Below, piece by piece: positions 1-9,050 of a stretch of DNA of 59,673 nt. The notes under the pieces are model-generated. The model was not told where the DNA came from and did not search any database. It was given only the letters and a program-made list of their open reading frames with translations. The number at the start of each line of letters is the position of its first letter. The stretch's first letter is position 1. Origin of the DNA: Darksidea phi (taxonomy: Eukaryota; Ascomycota; Dothideomycetes; Pleosporales; Lentitheciaceae). Made by a program: the position numbers and the translations under genes. The stretch lies in the NCBI GenBank assembly GCA_030770425.1, contig JASJFT010000254.1, positions 213 through 59,885 of the forward strand. Direction: 5' to 3'.

Positions 1-105
1 AAGTAGTAATAATAGAAGTAGTAATAATAGAAGTAGTAATAATAGAAGTAGTAATAATAGAAGTAGTAATAATAGAAGTAGTAATAATAGAAGTAGTTAT
101 AATAG
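1..105. repeat. 15-bp tandem repeat, seven copies
   Basis: Seven consecutive copies of the unit AAGTAGTAATAATAG start at the first base of the window; the seventh has one substitution (TTA for TAA). The unit contains no CpA or TpG, so RIP could not erode it. Because the array begins at base 1, its full length may be cut by the window or contig edge. Confidence 0.95.
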
Positions 106-234
106 TAGTAGTACGGATGAATTATATTAATTATTATATAGTAATTATAAAGTATAAAGTAAATAGTTAGATAGTTAGATAATTAGGTAGATAGATAAGA
201 ATATACTATTTTTAGTAAACTAAATATTTTCTCT

Positions 235-965
235 TTCGATTTTAGTTATTAGAAATAATTCTAGTTATTTAATATAGTTATTTAAGCTAGTTTCTAGTTT
301 ATTATCGATCAGTTGGAATTATAACGTTTTATTCTTTTTCGAAAAGTCTATATTATCTTCTCGAATATTCTAGATATAACGTTATTTATAATTATAATTT
401 ATAAATAGATTATACGCGGCTAATAGTAGATAAAAATTAATAAGAAACTATTATAACTCGATTTTTAATAGAGCTTTTTAGATTCGTTATTTTAGTAACT
501 ATACGCTTTTTCTTCTTTAGTTAGTTTCTTTAGTTTCTTTAATATTTTATATTTTATATATTCTATATATTTATAATAACTATAATATACTAGTAATAGT
601 ATAGTATTATAAAATATATATAAATATAAATAATATAAACCTAAGAAACTAAAGAATAAATATAAAATATAAAAACTAAGTAAAGAATAGAAACCGTATA
701 GTTAGTAAAATAACGAATCTAAAAAGCTCTATTAAAAATCGAGCTTTACTAGTTTTTAATTAATTTTTATCTACTATTAGTCGCGCGTAATCTATTTATA
801 GATTATATTTAAAAATCCCGTTATAGCTAGAATATTCGACAAGATAATAAGGGCTTTTCGAAAAAGAACAAAACGTTATAATTCCAACTAATCGATAATA
901 AACTAGAAACTAGCTTAAATAACTATATTAAATAACTAAAATAGTTAAAACTATAATAAAACCGA
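235..965. repeat. Large inverted repeat, arms of about 330 bp
   Basis: The left arm (about 235-575) reads as the reverse complement of the right arm (about 637-965), separated by about 60 bp of AT sequence. Matching landmarks include TCGATCAGTTGGAATTATAA near 305-325 against TTATAATTCCAACTAATCGA near 876-895, and the GAGCTTTTTAGATTCG block present in both arms. Mismatches are mainly C/T or G/A. This could be a foldback or MITE-like element, or two copies of a repeat head to head. No clear target duplication was found and no coding sequence is visible. Confidence 0.85.
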
Positions 966-1044
966 ATACTAATTATCTAAATCTAGATTTTCTATTTACT
1001 ATTTTAGGGTAATAGTAATTACTTAGTAATTACTATTTTACTAA

Positions 1045-1137
1045 ATAGTAAATAGTAATAGTAAATAGTAAATAAAAAAAAAGTCGATAGTAAATAGTAA
1101 ATAGTAAATAGTAAATAGTAAATAGTAAATAGTAAAT
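1045..1137. repeat. 7-bp (ATAGTAA) tandem tract
   Basis: A low-complexity run of the heptamer ATAGTAA is nearly perfect from about 1087 to 1137 and imperfect upstream. Like the array at the window start it has no CpA or TpG. No coding role is visible. Confidence 0.85.
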
Positions 1138-1859
1138 TACTATTACGTAATACTATATAATAATTACTAGTAAGACTAGTAAGACTATTTTACTATTTTT
1201 TTATAATACTAGTATTTTTAAAAAACTACTAGTTTTATTATTCTTTATACGGCGCTTAGCTATCTTATATATAAGATTACTAGGGATATAAGAAATAATA
1301 ATAATCTATAGTTTTAAGATAAGACTTTTAATATTCTTTATACTATTACTAAAGCCTATCTTATTACTATTTTAAAAGATATAGTTATAATATAGTATTA
1401 GTTCTAGTATTAAGCTAACTTTTCTATAGCTATAAATCTTATAACTATTTATACTAAGTATATAACTATTATATAAAAGGATATTTATTCTACTTTTTAA
1501 GTCGTATTTACTCTTAAATAGTAGTTTAAGCTAGTTAATATATACTAAAAGAAAGTAATAAATAAGTAAATTTAAATATTTAAGACTATAAGATATAAAC
1601 TAGTTTAGCTATTAGTCTATATAGGTTATATTTTATTTCTTAGATATTAGTCTAGATATTAGCTAACTAGAGCTATAGACTATAGAATAGACGTTTAACG
1701 CTATATAATAGTCGATAGCTAGTAATCTAAAGCTTTTATTATAAGATACTTACCTTATAGCTTATATATTTATTATTAAACTTTAAATATTAGACTTATA
1801 TTTAAATTAATTTTCTTTAATTTATAATTAACTCGCTCTATATTCTAATTCTTATTTAT
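1138..1859. other. RIP-degraded AT-rich sequence, unassigned
   Basis: About 720 bp of TpA-rich sequence with stops in all frames. The plus-strand frame can be read at length if stops are treated as mutated Gln or Trp codons, so it may be more of the LTR element that ends at 2421. No reverse transcriptase or integrase motif was recognised here, and it does not match the corresponding part of elements A or A2. Confidence 0.4.
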
Positions 1860-2421
1860 AAAAGATTAGGTAATTTTAAGAAATTATAAAAAAAGAAAGA
1901 TATAACTTAAGAAGATTCTAAACTAATACTAATATAACTAAATACTAGACCTAGAATAACCTCTAAGCTAAAGATTTAGAAAGGGGAGATAGTATTATAA
2001 ACTATATACGAACTATAGAATAATAATTAATAAAGATATTAAAGATAGAGTTTATTATTAGCTTTAATAAAGAATATAATATAGACCTTATAATTAAAGA
2101 ATAAGAAATTATATAATAGATCTATAGATCTATAGTTCTTAATAAATATAAATTCTATAGATTTATAAATCTATAGAATAATAGATCTATTAAAGAATAG
2201 AGTTATAGATTCTATAAATTCTAAGAAACTAAATTAATATATAATAATTATAAATCTTTTAGATAGTCTTCTCTTAATATAGTTAATTCGAATTTAGATC
2301 GATTCTCGTTTATCGACGTAATTAAACTATTATCTCTTTATTCTAACTTCTTCTTTTCTATCTTAAGTATAAATCTCTAAATAAGGCTAAGTAGTCTATT
2401 AGGCCCGGATCTTATTTAATA
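1860..2421 (+). mobile_element. 3' end of a Ty3/gypsy-type LTR element, with LTR
   Basis: The stretch 1860-1992 is homologous, inverted, to the sequence just inside the left LTR of elements A and A2. It includes a polypurine tract (about 1978-1992, AGAAAGGGGAGATAG). The LTR follows at 1993-2421 (429 bp), starting TATTATAA and ending TTTAATA, the RIP-mutated form of TGTTA...TAACA ends. The orientation is opposite to A and A2. Only the 3' end is recognised, so the element is truncated or rearranged on the left. Its right end abuts the PNP_UDP-type pseudogene, which it appears to have interrupted. Confidence 0.8.
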
Positions 2422-3090
2422 ACTATATATAGCTTTATAGCTCTATTATTATATATAAGATATAGGTATAATACCTCTACTATATATAAACTTCTATTAT
2501 ATTTCGTATAAATCTTCTAAAGAGACTCCTACTATATAAATCTAAATTAAATAGAACTTAGTCTAGTATAGTTTATAATCTAATATAAGTATACTTAGTA
2601 TACTTATAAGTTACTAGTCTAGGTTTTATATTATACTAGCTATCTCGAACTTATTATCTACCTTAATCCTTCTATAGTCGTAGTAGATATAGGCTAGCTT
2701 CCCGTCGCTAGGCTATCTAACTACGACGTCTCTAAGGTAGATATTATTAAGTACATTCTTAGAGGTAGGTTTATAAGGGATTCCGCTACTAATACTAATA
2801 AGTATAACTATTCTAATATTAGGAAATATCTTAAATATAGACTCTATTAAGCGCCCTACGTTAATATTACCTATCTCGTCCTACGGATAGGTCGCGACGA
2901 TAATAGTATAGCTATTAATTATACCGTAGACGTACGTATTCTTGTCGTAGTACGTATTATACGATGGTATAAGGTACTCCTCGTCTAGTATTAGCCGCGC
3001 GGGTAGTAGCTCGACGTCTACGACGGGGCAAATCTACGCGACGTAATAGTCGGCGCAGCGAAGCTGGGGTTGTCCGTTGCTAGAGGCCAT
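2422..3090 (-). pseudogene. RIP-mutated PNP_UDP-domain (NLR-type N-terminus) gene, 5' part
   Basis: Reading the minus strand from the ATG at 3088-3090 gives about 223 codons in one frame, beginning MASSNGQPQLRCADYYVA. It then carries recognisable blocks of the nucleoside-phosphorylase-like domain that starts many fungal NACHT/NB-ARC/ankyrin proteins: an ICPxVDVELLPARLxLDEE block, YNTYYDKNTYVYG, IVATYP-DEIGN, ESIFKIFPNIR, a degraded glycine loop (SISSGIP where the family has GIGGG), and DVVV. Internal stops lie at positions expected for Trp or Gln (TGG to TAG, CAG to TAG), as RIP produces. Mutation is graded: the first ~60 bases of the gene are almost untouched and decay rises towards the LTR at 2421, where the frame breaks off. 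The downstream effector, NTPase or repeat domains are not in the window. In this family the domain acts as an N-terminal sensor or enzymatic module of cytoplasmic immune-like receptors, but a stand-alone PNP_UDP protein is possible. Family assignment is from remembered conservation, not a search. Confidence 0.8.
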
Positions 3091-3550
3091 GCTGTCGCGC
3101 GCGCGACCATGGCGTGGGAGGAGAGAGTGTCGTAGGAGGCACTCTGGCCCATCGCGGACGAGTGCGCGTGGACGGCGGCGTTTCCTCAGCCTGATCGTTT
3201 GCCTGCTTGGCAAGGTCGTCTGCGAGGTCGGCTGCAGCGCCCGTCAAAGCTGCCTTGGATGCGCTAGACCGGTGTATGACGGGTGTAGCAATCGCCAGCC
3301 AGTGGTCCTACCTCTTTAGCGATCTATCACCGGTCAATTTCCGTTCAGTCATTCATGTAGGCTACCAGATCTACATTTCATGAACGAGTGGGGCATGTAG
3401 CGTACGGTAACCGACCCGATCTCTTAGCCTTGTGCTCCTTGATTGGTTCCCTCTGCAGTGAGCCTAGTTTTTCTAGCTATATACTAAGCCAAACACAATG
3501 GTTGGCGCATTTTCCCTTAGTGCGAAATTGCTCGTCTTGTTTCGTTTAAT
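3091..3550. other. Intergenic, upstream of the PNP_UDP pseudogene
   Basis: Normal-composition sequence rich in CpA, TpG and CpG, marking the edge of RIP. It presumably held the promoter of the minus-strand gene starting at 3090. An 80-codon plus-strand frame over 3077-3319 overlaps that gene's start and has no recognisable motif, so I do not call it. Confidence 0.5.
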
Positions 3551-3769
3551 TCACTTATCCTTCGCCGGAACATTAAATACAAACACCGAGAGAACGGCTG
3601 CATGAGCAGCGGATATCGCCATCATCTCAAAACTGAATACCTTCAGAAACAGCGACACGAGAAACGAAAAAACAAGAATCCACACCGAAACAACGACTAG
3701 CAGAACAATTCTGGATAGCTGGTGCGACAATATGGCTAACGGAATGACGAGGAAGACGGCTGTTAGCAT
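3551..3769 (-). pseudogene. DUF6594-like C-terminal membrane fragment
   Basis: A 72-residue minus-strand frame with a stop at 3551 is strongly hydrophobic: two membrane-spanning stretches (about residues 4-17 and 20-45), then a tail reading AISAAHAAVLSVFV. This layout of two helices followed by an A-A-x-A-A-V-L-x-V-F-V ending is what I recall for the C-terminus of the fungal DUF6594 family, whose members are usually several hundred residues. The frame closes with a stop a few codons upstream of the first Met, and the long N-terminal part was not found in 3800-4320. It is therefore either the last exon of a gene with an unseen intron or a truncated remnant. It lies about 460 bp upstream of the PNP_UDP pseudogene, on the same strand. 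It could also be an unrelated small membrane protein. Confidence 0.45.
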
Positions 3770-3990
3770 TGCAGTTGTGTTACACGTCCGACAATATCAG
3801 CTATCAGGATCGTGTTCTGGTATTCAGTGATTATCCTCGGGAAAGAGGATCATCTATGAAGAGGTCGTTGAAAATGATATCTTCTCGTAACTTGATGTAT
3901 CTCAGGATTCGGAGATAAGACAGCAGCGATTTGCCTTTGGTGGCGCGGTGAAGCACAGGTACATAGCGATACCATGTGATCTACTGTACT

Positions 3991-4078
3991 CGCCACCGCT
4001 AGCAGGGAGGGCAGTCGACCCGCACCGGCCCTGACCTTGTTGCGCTGGAGGCGATGGTTCATAGATATGGCTGAAGAG
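3991..4078. repeat. Island direct repeat, copy 1
   Basis: About 85 bp (core GCCACCGCTAGCAGGGAGG, then CGCTGGAGGCGATGGTT) recurs in the same orientation at 8214-8297. The two differ mostly by G/A and C/T changes and one 3-base indel, which keeps a minus-strand frame (HRLQR-KV-AGAG...SLLAVA) aligned. That hints at an old coding duplicate, although copy 2 has a stop in this frame. Confidence 0.75.
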
Positions 4079-5235
4079 TTTCGGGAAAATAAATGATTTT
4101 GAGGTTGTGGTTGTTGACACTGCAGGCCGGGGTGGCCAGATGTGGATCCCGTAGCGCGCCCCTCGACGGAATGCTAAGCCAAGAAAACTCTAGTGTGTTT
4201 GCTCACATGATAGCCCATGCCAAGCGAGGCCCGTTCAAAACTGAACCAGTTTCCTATTGGCCAGACATGGCTTGGCTGAGCTGTTCCGAATTTCCGTTGT
4301 CGGAAACGGATCCCTAGACAGAACAAGTTAAATACTTATAAGGACAAGCATCAATTCTCGGAGCTTTTATTCTTCGCGGACAGCTATCCAATGCCAGCTT
4401 TACAAGTAAACCTGAACGTGCCATCGTTGGCGCCCGAAGAATAGACTTCATCTTGGAACGAGTTTCTTTGCGGCGTAAGCAAGGTAAGAAAGAAGATCTA
4501 CCTCAGGTGCACTGTGAACATGAGCGCTGACTTTTCCATTAAATTCTCTCAAGCGTAATTGCAACGGACACCGTCTGATGTAAGAAATTGTCGCAATTGT
4601 CGAATGCAAGATCCATGTGCTACCGCCAAGCTCATGAACACATTCCTTAATTGGGATCATCCAGCGATGCTCTCCCAGCTGACGAACCCTGGTAGAAGCT
4701 GTGTCAGTCTGCGTTCTTCGCTGTGCGACGCATCGCGCTATTTTAGGCATAGTGCGCAAGGCTGCAGCTGCAGTGCATCCGCATTGCTAAACACCATTCG
4801 ACGCTTCTCTTAGCCCGGACTACAAATAAGCTCACTTAAAAGATTACTTAAGGCCATGAGCTTGATCCGCGTCTTTGGGACGAGGGACGAGTTGAGCCCC
4901 GAAGTGGTCGAAGTTCAGCTCATGTGTGAGGATAGCTTATGTTGGTTGTAACACAATGTAAGACCCTTCTATCTGCCAGGCAAATCACAACCCTGAATTA
5001 CGTAAACTGGAGTCTGTGCTTGCTATTTCAGCTGCAGAGAAGTGTGCCACCTCGCGGGTTGAGGTGTGTTTCTGGAATATGGGCACCGCGGTTGGGTTCT
5101 CGAAAGTTCGAAGACTTGCCGAAAAGACCATCGTTCAGTAAAGCTGTCTGATTCCTGTCGGCGGTTACGATTGAAAGCTTTGCAAGGGTTTTAGGGTTTG
5201 ATTTGCGGAAAGGAGTTCGTAACAGTCGAGAGCTT
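4079..5235. other. Intergenic, no supportable gene
   Basis: About 1.15 kb of normal-composition DNA. Several 70-100 codon frames exist on both strands (for example 4448-4759 minus, 4559-4813 plus, 4939-5151 plus). They overlap one another, lack recognisable domains or hydrophobic patterning, and show no convincing splice structure. Confidence 0.5.
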
Positions 5236-5239
5236 CCGG

Positions 5240-5245
5240 TATAAA
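5240..5245 (+). promoter_or_regulatory. Possible TATA box of the hydrolase gene
   Basis: TATAAA lies about 165 bp upstream of the predicted hydrolase start codon, in otherwise mixed-composition sequence. The spacing is plausible for a fungal promoter with a short leader. No transcription data are available. Confidence 0.3.
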
Positions 5246-5409
5246 TCATTGATATCGCGCGTGTCGCTCAAGAACAACCCCGGAACAAATACCGACACTT
5301 CGAACGCCATCGCTATCAGTTCCTGTTCCGATCAAAACTTTAATTGACTCAATCTCGTCGAAATATTTACAGGCCGTTCTTGCTCAAGCTTCGGTCACCC
5401 AACGGCGAC

Positions 5410-6905
5410 ATGGTTCACTTGAAAACCAACCTTCACATGGCGATGGCCGTTACTTGCATGCTCAAGTCTGCAGTCCAAAGTGCCTGCTATGAAACCAAGC
5501 AAGCAGTCAACGGGTCGTACGGTAGCTACTTCAATACCCTGTAAGCCCCCTCCCAGCTGCACCAATCATGGGAGTACAAGTTCTTTGAGTAAAGTCTGGT
5601 ATTCCTCGTTGTGCGATGCGTAAAGAATGTATACTAGACGCTACACACCGAGGGATCCCCTGATCAGCTATAAGAACTTGCACTCCTATCATCGTAGTCG
5701 TTCTAGTAGCGTCCATAACGATCCTAGCACCCCGACATACTACCCACCCAACGGCGAGTGCACCGACTTCTTCGTTCCCATCAACGTTGACTACCAGGCC
5801 CCCGAATTCAATGTGACGAGGTGGGGGAACGCCTTTGAGCTCCAAGACGCTCTTTCTGTCTTCACAGCCAGCTCTCGCGCCGGCTATCCCGCCGCTTTTG
5901 GTGCAGTGAAGCAGTTCAAAGGCTCCTACGAGATTGCTGCGAGCTTCTGTACTCCGCGCAACACAAAGAATGGGAAGGAAAAGACCGTCATCATCGCCAC
6001 GCACGGTATCGGACCAGGACGCGCGCACTGGAACAGTCCGTTCAGGCCAGAGAAGTACAACTTTGTGCAGCATGCGTTGGACAAAGGATACAGTGTTTTC
6101 TTCTACGACCGCTTGGGCTGCGGTGCTTCTTCCAAGTATGAAAGCACGAGAGTCTCATGTACGAATAGCGCATTAACCACTTCCTAGGATTTCAGGTTTC
6201 GAAGCCCAGCTCGCGACGGCCAAAGTGGTCCTGCAGCAGCTTGCCTCGCTCGTCAAGTCTGGCAAGTACACGGGCAAGATACGAGCCGAGAAAGTGGCCG
6301 TCATGGGCTTCTCCTTCGCGTCCTACACCACCCATGCCGCCATTGCCGAGAAGCCCGAGATCGCCGACGCGGTCATTCTCACAGGGATCGGACTGAATGC
6401 CACGGGCATGGGCCCCGGTGTGCCAGGCATCAACGGCAACGGCCTCCTCCGCTCGTTCGTACCGCGCATCGCCAGCGTCGAGAACCCGGCCCTGTACGGC
6501 GACCGCGACGCCGGTTACCTCACTTGGCCCTCCGTCTACGATCTCGTCATGAACTACTTCAAGGCGCCCGCGTTCGAGCAGGACATTGCCGTGTTCACCG
6601 AGTCGGCCAAGCAGCCCTTTGCCATTGCCGAGTTTCTGACTTTCGGCGACCCGGCTGCCATCTCGGCGGAGAAGTGGGACAAGCCGGCGCTGCATATCAC
6701 GGGCGAGCTCGACTACATTGTGTGCGACGGGGATTGCAATGGCGTTTACGACGAGCCGGCCAAGACGTACTACAAGAATGCAAAGCCGCTGCAGCAGCAT
6801 CTCGTCAAGGGAGCTAGCCACCATATCAACTTTCACAACAGCGCCCGGGAGACATTTGGAGTCATTACGGACTTTCTCGATAAGAATCTGGCGGAGGGTA
6901 AGTAG
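5410..6905 (+). CDS. Alpha/beta hydrolase, three exons, 418 aa
   Basis: Predicted exons are 5410-5540, 5728-6135 and 6188-6905, joining in frame to 1,257 bases (418 residues plus TAG). The protein reads through smoothly: VNGSYGSYFNTL, then TPTYYPPNGEC, an oxyanion-region THGIG, HWNSP, FFYDRLGCGASSK, then ISGFEAQLATAK. The nucleophile elbow is GFSFA with Ser222 (the last position is Ala where most relatives have Gly). A candidate acid Asp355 sits in GELDYIVCDGDC, and a candidate base is His391 or His392 in GASHHINFH. This matches the family of fungal alpha/beta hydrolases of about 400 residues annotated as secreted or AB hydrolase-1-like. The substrate is unknown. The N-terminus (Lys5, then a short MAMAVTCML core before SAVQSAC) is at best a weak signal peptide, but N-glycosylation sequons (NGS, NVT, NAT) fit a secreted protein. 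The ATG at 5410 is the first in frame; 5437 is an alternative. It is the only clearly intact gene in the window and shows no RIP damage. Confidence 0.88.
5541..5727 (+). other. Intron 1 of the hydrolase gene
   Basis: The donor GTAAGC follows ...FNTL codons and the acceptor CCTAG precedes CACCCCGACATACTAC. Splicing completes a CTC codon and restores the conserved TPTYYPPNGEC block. At 187 bp it is longer than most fungal introns. Other AG sites (for example at 5706) would add residues without similarity, so 5727 is preferred. Confidence 0.65.
6136..6187 (+). other. Intron 2 of the hydrolase gene
   Basis: A 52-bp intron with donor GTATGA, acceptor CCTAG and a branch-like ATTAACC about 15 bases before the acceptor. 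Splicing joins GASSK to ISGFEAQ in frame. Reading through would hit the TAG at the acceptor. Confidence 0.85.
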
Positions 6906-7990
6906 ATGTGTGCGGGGGAGTCGAGTGGGGATTGTAGGATACAAGTTTCCCAAAGCTTAGCGTGACATTCCTCGTATAACACATTGAGGATCTCACTGAG
7001 GCCATACTAGCTCAGCTCTATGAACTTGTACATCGTTCATTAGGGTCTAGTGGGGTGGGAGTGTAATGTGGTCGTTGTTGGTTTATTCGGTTTCTGTTCA
7101 TTCGCTTCATCCTTCCCCGCTTTCTCTGTTGTACTGAGTAATAGTTTACTCAACGGTGCACTCGAGCTGATCTTTTTCTCCTTTGAGTCGGGTTGTGGAC
7201 AGCTTACCATAGGTACGTACAATAGGTATGATATCTAGGTATGGTGCCTACGGTAATTTTCATAGACAATCCTGAATCAAATGGTCTCCGCAATTTGATA
7301 TTATCACTACGAATTTGCATGATGATTCAAATTATACTTGGGCTGCGAGGCTAATGAGCGTGGCCTTGTTAGTGTTGCAGGAAGCATGTAAAAGTCTTGG
7401 TCCAAGCTCCCGGCTGCTAAACCGAATGAAGGCTTGCCCACGACGACACGGCATCGTCGAAAAGACTGGTTTCGCTAACATGGATACAGAGTTAACACCC
7501 ACCACAGCGTGGCTGACAGTGTCGAAGGCGACCAGCCGAGAATGGATGCCAACCTGGAAGAAGAGGACTCTCCCGGGCAGCATACCCGCTGAGACTTATC
7601 TATAATTGCGGCAATCGGGGTGACCTATTGACATACGGGTCACGTGAATGTGCCCAGCGCTCGACTTGCACCTTGTAACCAGCACGGGCAAACACGGCCG
7701 TGCACGGCAACTCCCTGCGTTTCACGTCGCTTTTTGCCGCAGCTCTACCATACCTGGCTTGGCTGCTTGCAGGACCTTGGAGGATGCGAATGCTCAGGAG
7801 ATGGCGACTGTTTCGGGGTTTTACTTTCCGAGGCGAATTTAGTCAAGGGATGGCGAAGGGCAATAGCGTGGATGGGAATAAATGTGCGATGCTGAGGTGG
7901 ACCGTGGATGACTTGTTCTTCTATTCTTCTCTTTACACCGTAACTCAGGCTGCTCCTAGCAATTCGCGTGCGTTCTAGTTCATCCTCGCA
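6906..7990. other. 3' flank and intergenic, no supportable gene
   Basis: About 1.1 kb of normal-composition DNA after the hydrolase stop. Three overlapping plus-strand frames at 7644-7978 and single frames at 7050-7238 and 7315-7605 have no recognisable motifs. None is clearly preferred over its overlapping neighbours. Confidence 0.5.
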
Positions 7991-8218
7991 CTATGCATCG
8001 GCCCCGATCCTGTCATCTAGTGGCCCCTTCATGATGGCACCGTACACAGGGACTTCCAGCGGCATTGGAGGCTCCAGCTGCCCGCAATGCACTTCAGCCC
8101 AGCGCACGAGGTCCGACGTGTAGTGCGCGGCGTAGGCTCTGTTACCGACAAAGAGGTATATTCCAGAAGCATATTTGTAAGCAGGTACAGGTACTTTGGT
8201 AGTACACGATCTTGCCAC
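7991..8218 (-). CDS. Hypothetical ORF fragment, about 75 codons
   Basis: An open minus-strand frame ends at TAG (7991-7993) and reads YKYASGIYLFVGNRAYAAHY then a Trp- and Pro-containing tail. Its only near start is a GTG at 8216-8218. The composition looks more protein-like than that of neighbouring frames, but I do not recognise a family. Its upstream side runs into the direct-repeat copy and the RIP boundary, where the frame meets a stop (GGTTAG, about 35 bases upstream). It may be the surviving 3' end of a gene whose 5' part was lost to RIP. Confidence 0.3.
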   Translation of the reverse strand: MARSCTTKVPVPAYKYASGIYLFVGNRAYAAHYTSDLVRWAEVHCGQLEPPMPLEVPVYGAIMKGPLDDRIGADA

Positions 8219-8297
8219 CGCTAGCAGGGAGGACGGCTAACCCGCTCCGGCACTAACCTTGCGCTGGAGGCGATAGTTTGTAGATATAGCTAAGGAG
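8214..8297. repeat. Island direct repeat, copy 2, at the RIP boundary
   Basis: Second copy of the 3991-4078 repeat. Relative to copy 1 it carries RIP-like changes (GATGGTT to GATAGTT, ATATGGCTGAAG to ATATAGCTAAGG), and the normal-composition island ends within it. Downstream, CpA and TpG almost disappear. Confidence 0.75.
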
Positions 8298-8569
8298 AAG
8301 AGTAGTAGATACAACTTTAGATAGTATAGAGTCTTACTAAGTATAGCTACTATTATAGCTCTACTAGTACTTATCCCTTCTAAATATAAATAATCTAAAG
8401 CTCCTAGTAACCCTTAGAGCTTAAACTAGAGTACTTCTCTATAGCTCTAGAGATTATAGTACTTATATAAGAAGCCGCTAGTTATTCGACTATATAATAG
8501 CTATATTATTAAAATATATAAGGTCTTTCTATCTATAAGACCCTAGGACTAAGTATAATTAACTAGAAG
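8298..8569. other. RIP-degraded sequence, unassigned
   Basis: The first 270 bases of the RIP block. Faintly similar, inverted, to the sequence just right of element A (19892 onwards), but too diverged to assign. Confidence 0.3.
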
Positions 8570-8805
8570 TTATAATAGCTAAGGTAGCCTTCTAATTAAC
8601 TAATAGTAGAATTAGTATATTAAAGTTATCCTAAGATAGTACTATAAGGGTATAAGAATAGGGGGTTCTTATATCTAAATAGAGCTTAGTATACTAAATA
8701 AGCTAACTAACTATTAGATTAATCCTTAGGATTATCTAATTTACTAATTAAAATAGAAAATAAGTAAAATAATCGGGTTATCTAGAAAATAGATTATAAT
8801 ATTAT
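8570..8805. repeat. Inverted repeat arm, left copy
   Basis: The reverse complement of this segment matches 12692-12926 at roughly 90% or better by eye, for example TACCCTTATAGTACTATCTT and AGTTAGTTAGCTTATTTAG blocks. The homology continues a little past the point where element A interrupts the right copy. The repeat type is unknown. Confidence 0.8.
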
Positions 8806-8836
8806 CTTTCTTTTAAAATAAGGTCTTATTCTTAAG

Positions 8837-9050
8837 TATAAAGAGGTAGACCCTATTCTTACTATATAGCTAACTACGTATAGAATCCGACTATAATAGT
8901 ATAAGAAGAAATAAATAGATAGATAAGAAACTAATCTTTATAGAGTAATCTCTTATATATACTAGCTAATAGAGTAGAATAATCCGACTCTAGACGAATA
9001 ACTAATAGCTCCGTATACTACGAAGTATAAATAAGCCTTAGTCTATTATA
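8837..9050 (-). repeat. Element B LTR (left)
   Basis: 214 bp, the same length as the right LTR. The differences are mostly C/T or G/A transitions. Confidence 0.88.

Noticed and set aside
1..105. CRISPR-like regular array
   Set aside because: The units are contiguous with no spacers, and the genome is eukaryotic; it is a simple tandem repeat.
1..1140. Telomere or subtelomeric repeat at the window start
   Set aside because: The units are not TTAGGG or a recognisable variant, and no such array is present at either end.
2422..3090. Active NLR gene using readthrough or editing of stops
   Set aside because: The stops occur together with radical changes at conserved Gly positions and the frame is cut by an LTR; RIP decay explains all of this.
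3077..3319. 80-codon plus-strand frame at the left edge of the island
   Set aside because: Arginine- and cysteine-rich with no motif, overlapping the start of the better supported PNP_UDP pseudogene on the other strand.
5531..6073. Long minus-strand frame antisense to the hydrolase
   Set aside because: It is the shadow of exon 2 of the hydrolase; the composition is low in hydrophobic patterning and it has no recognisable domain.
6192..6953. 253-codon minus-strand frame
   Set aside because: Antisense shadow of hydrolase exon 3, which has clear catalytic motifs and splice support on the plus strand.
7644..7978. Three overlapping plus-strand frames
   Set aside because: They compete in different frames with no domain, splice or conservation evidence to choose one.
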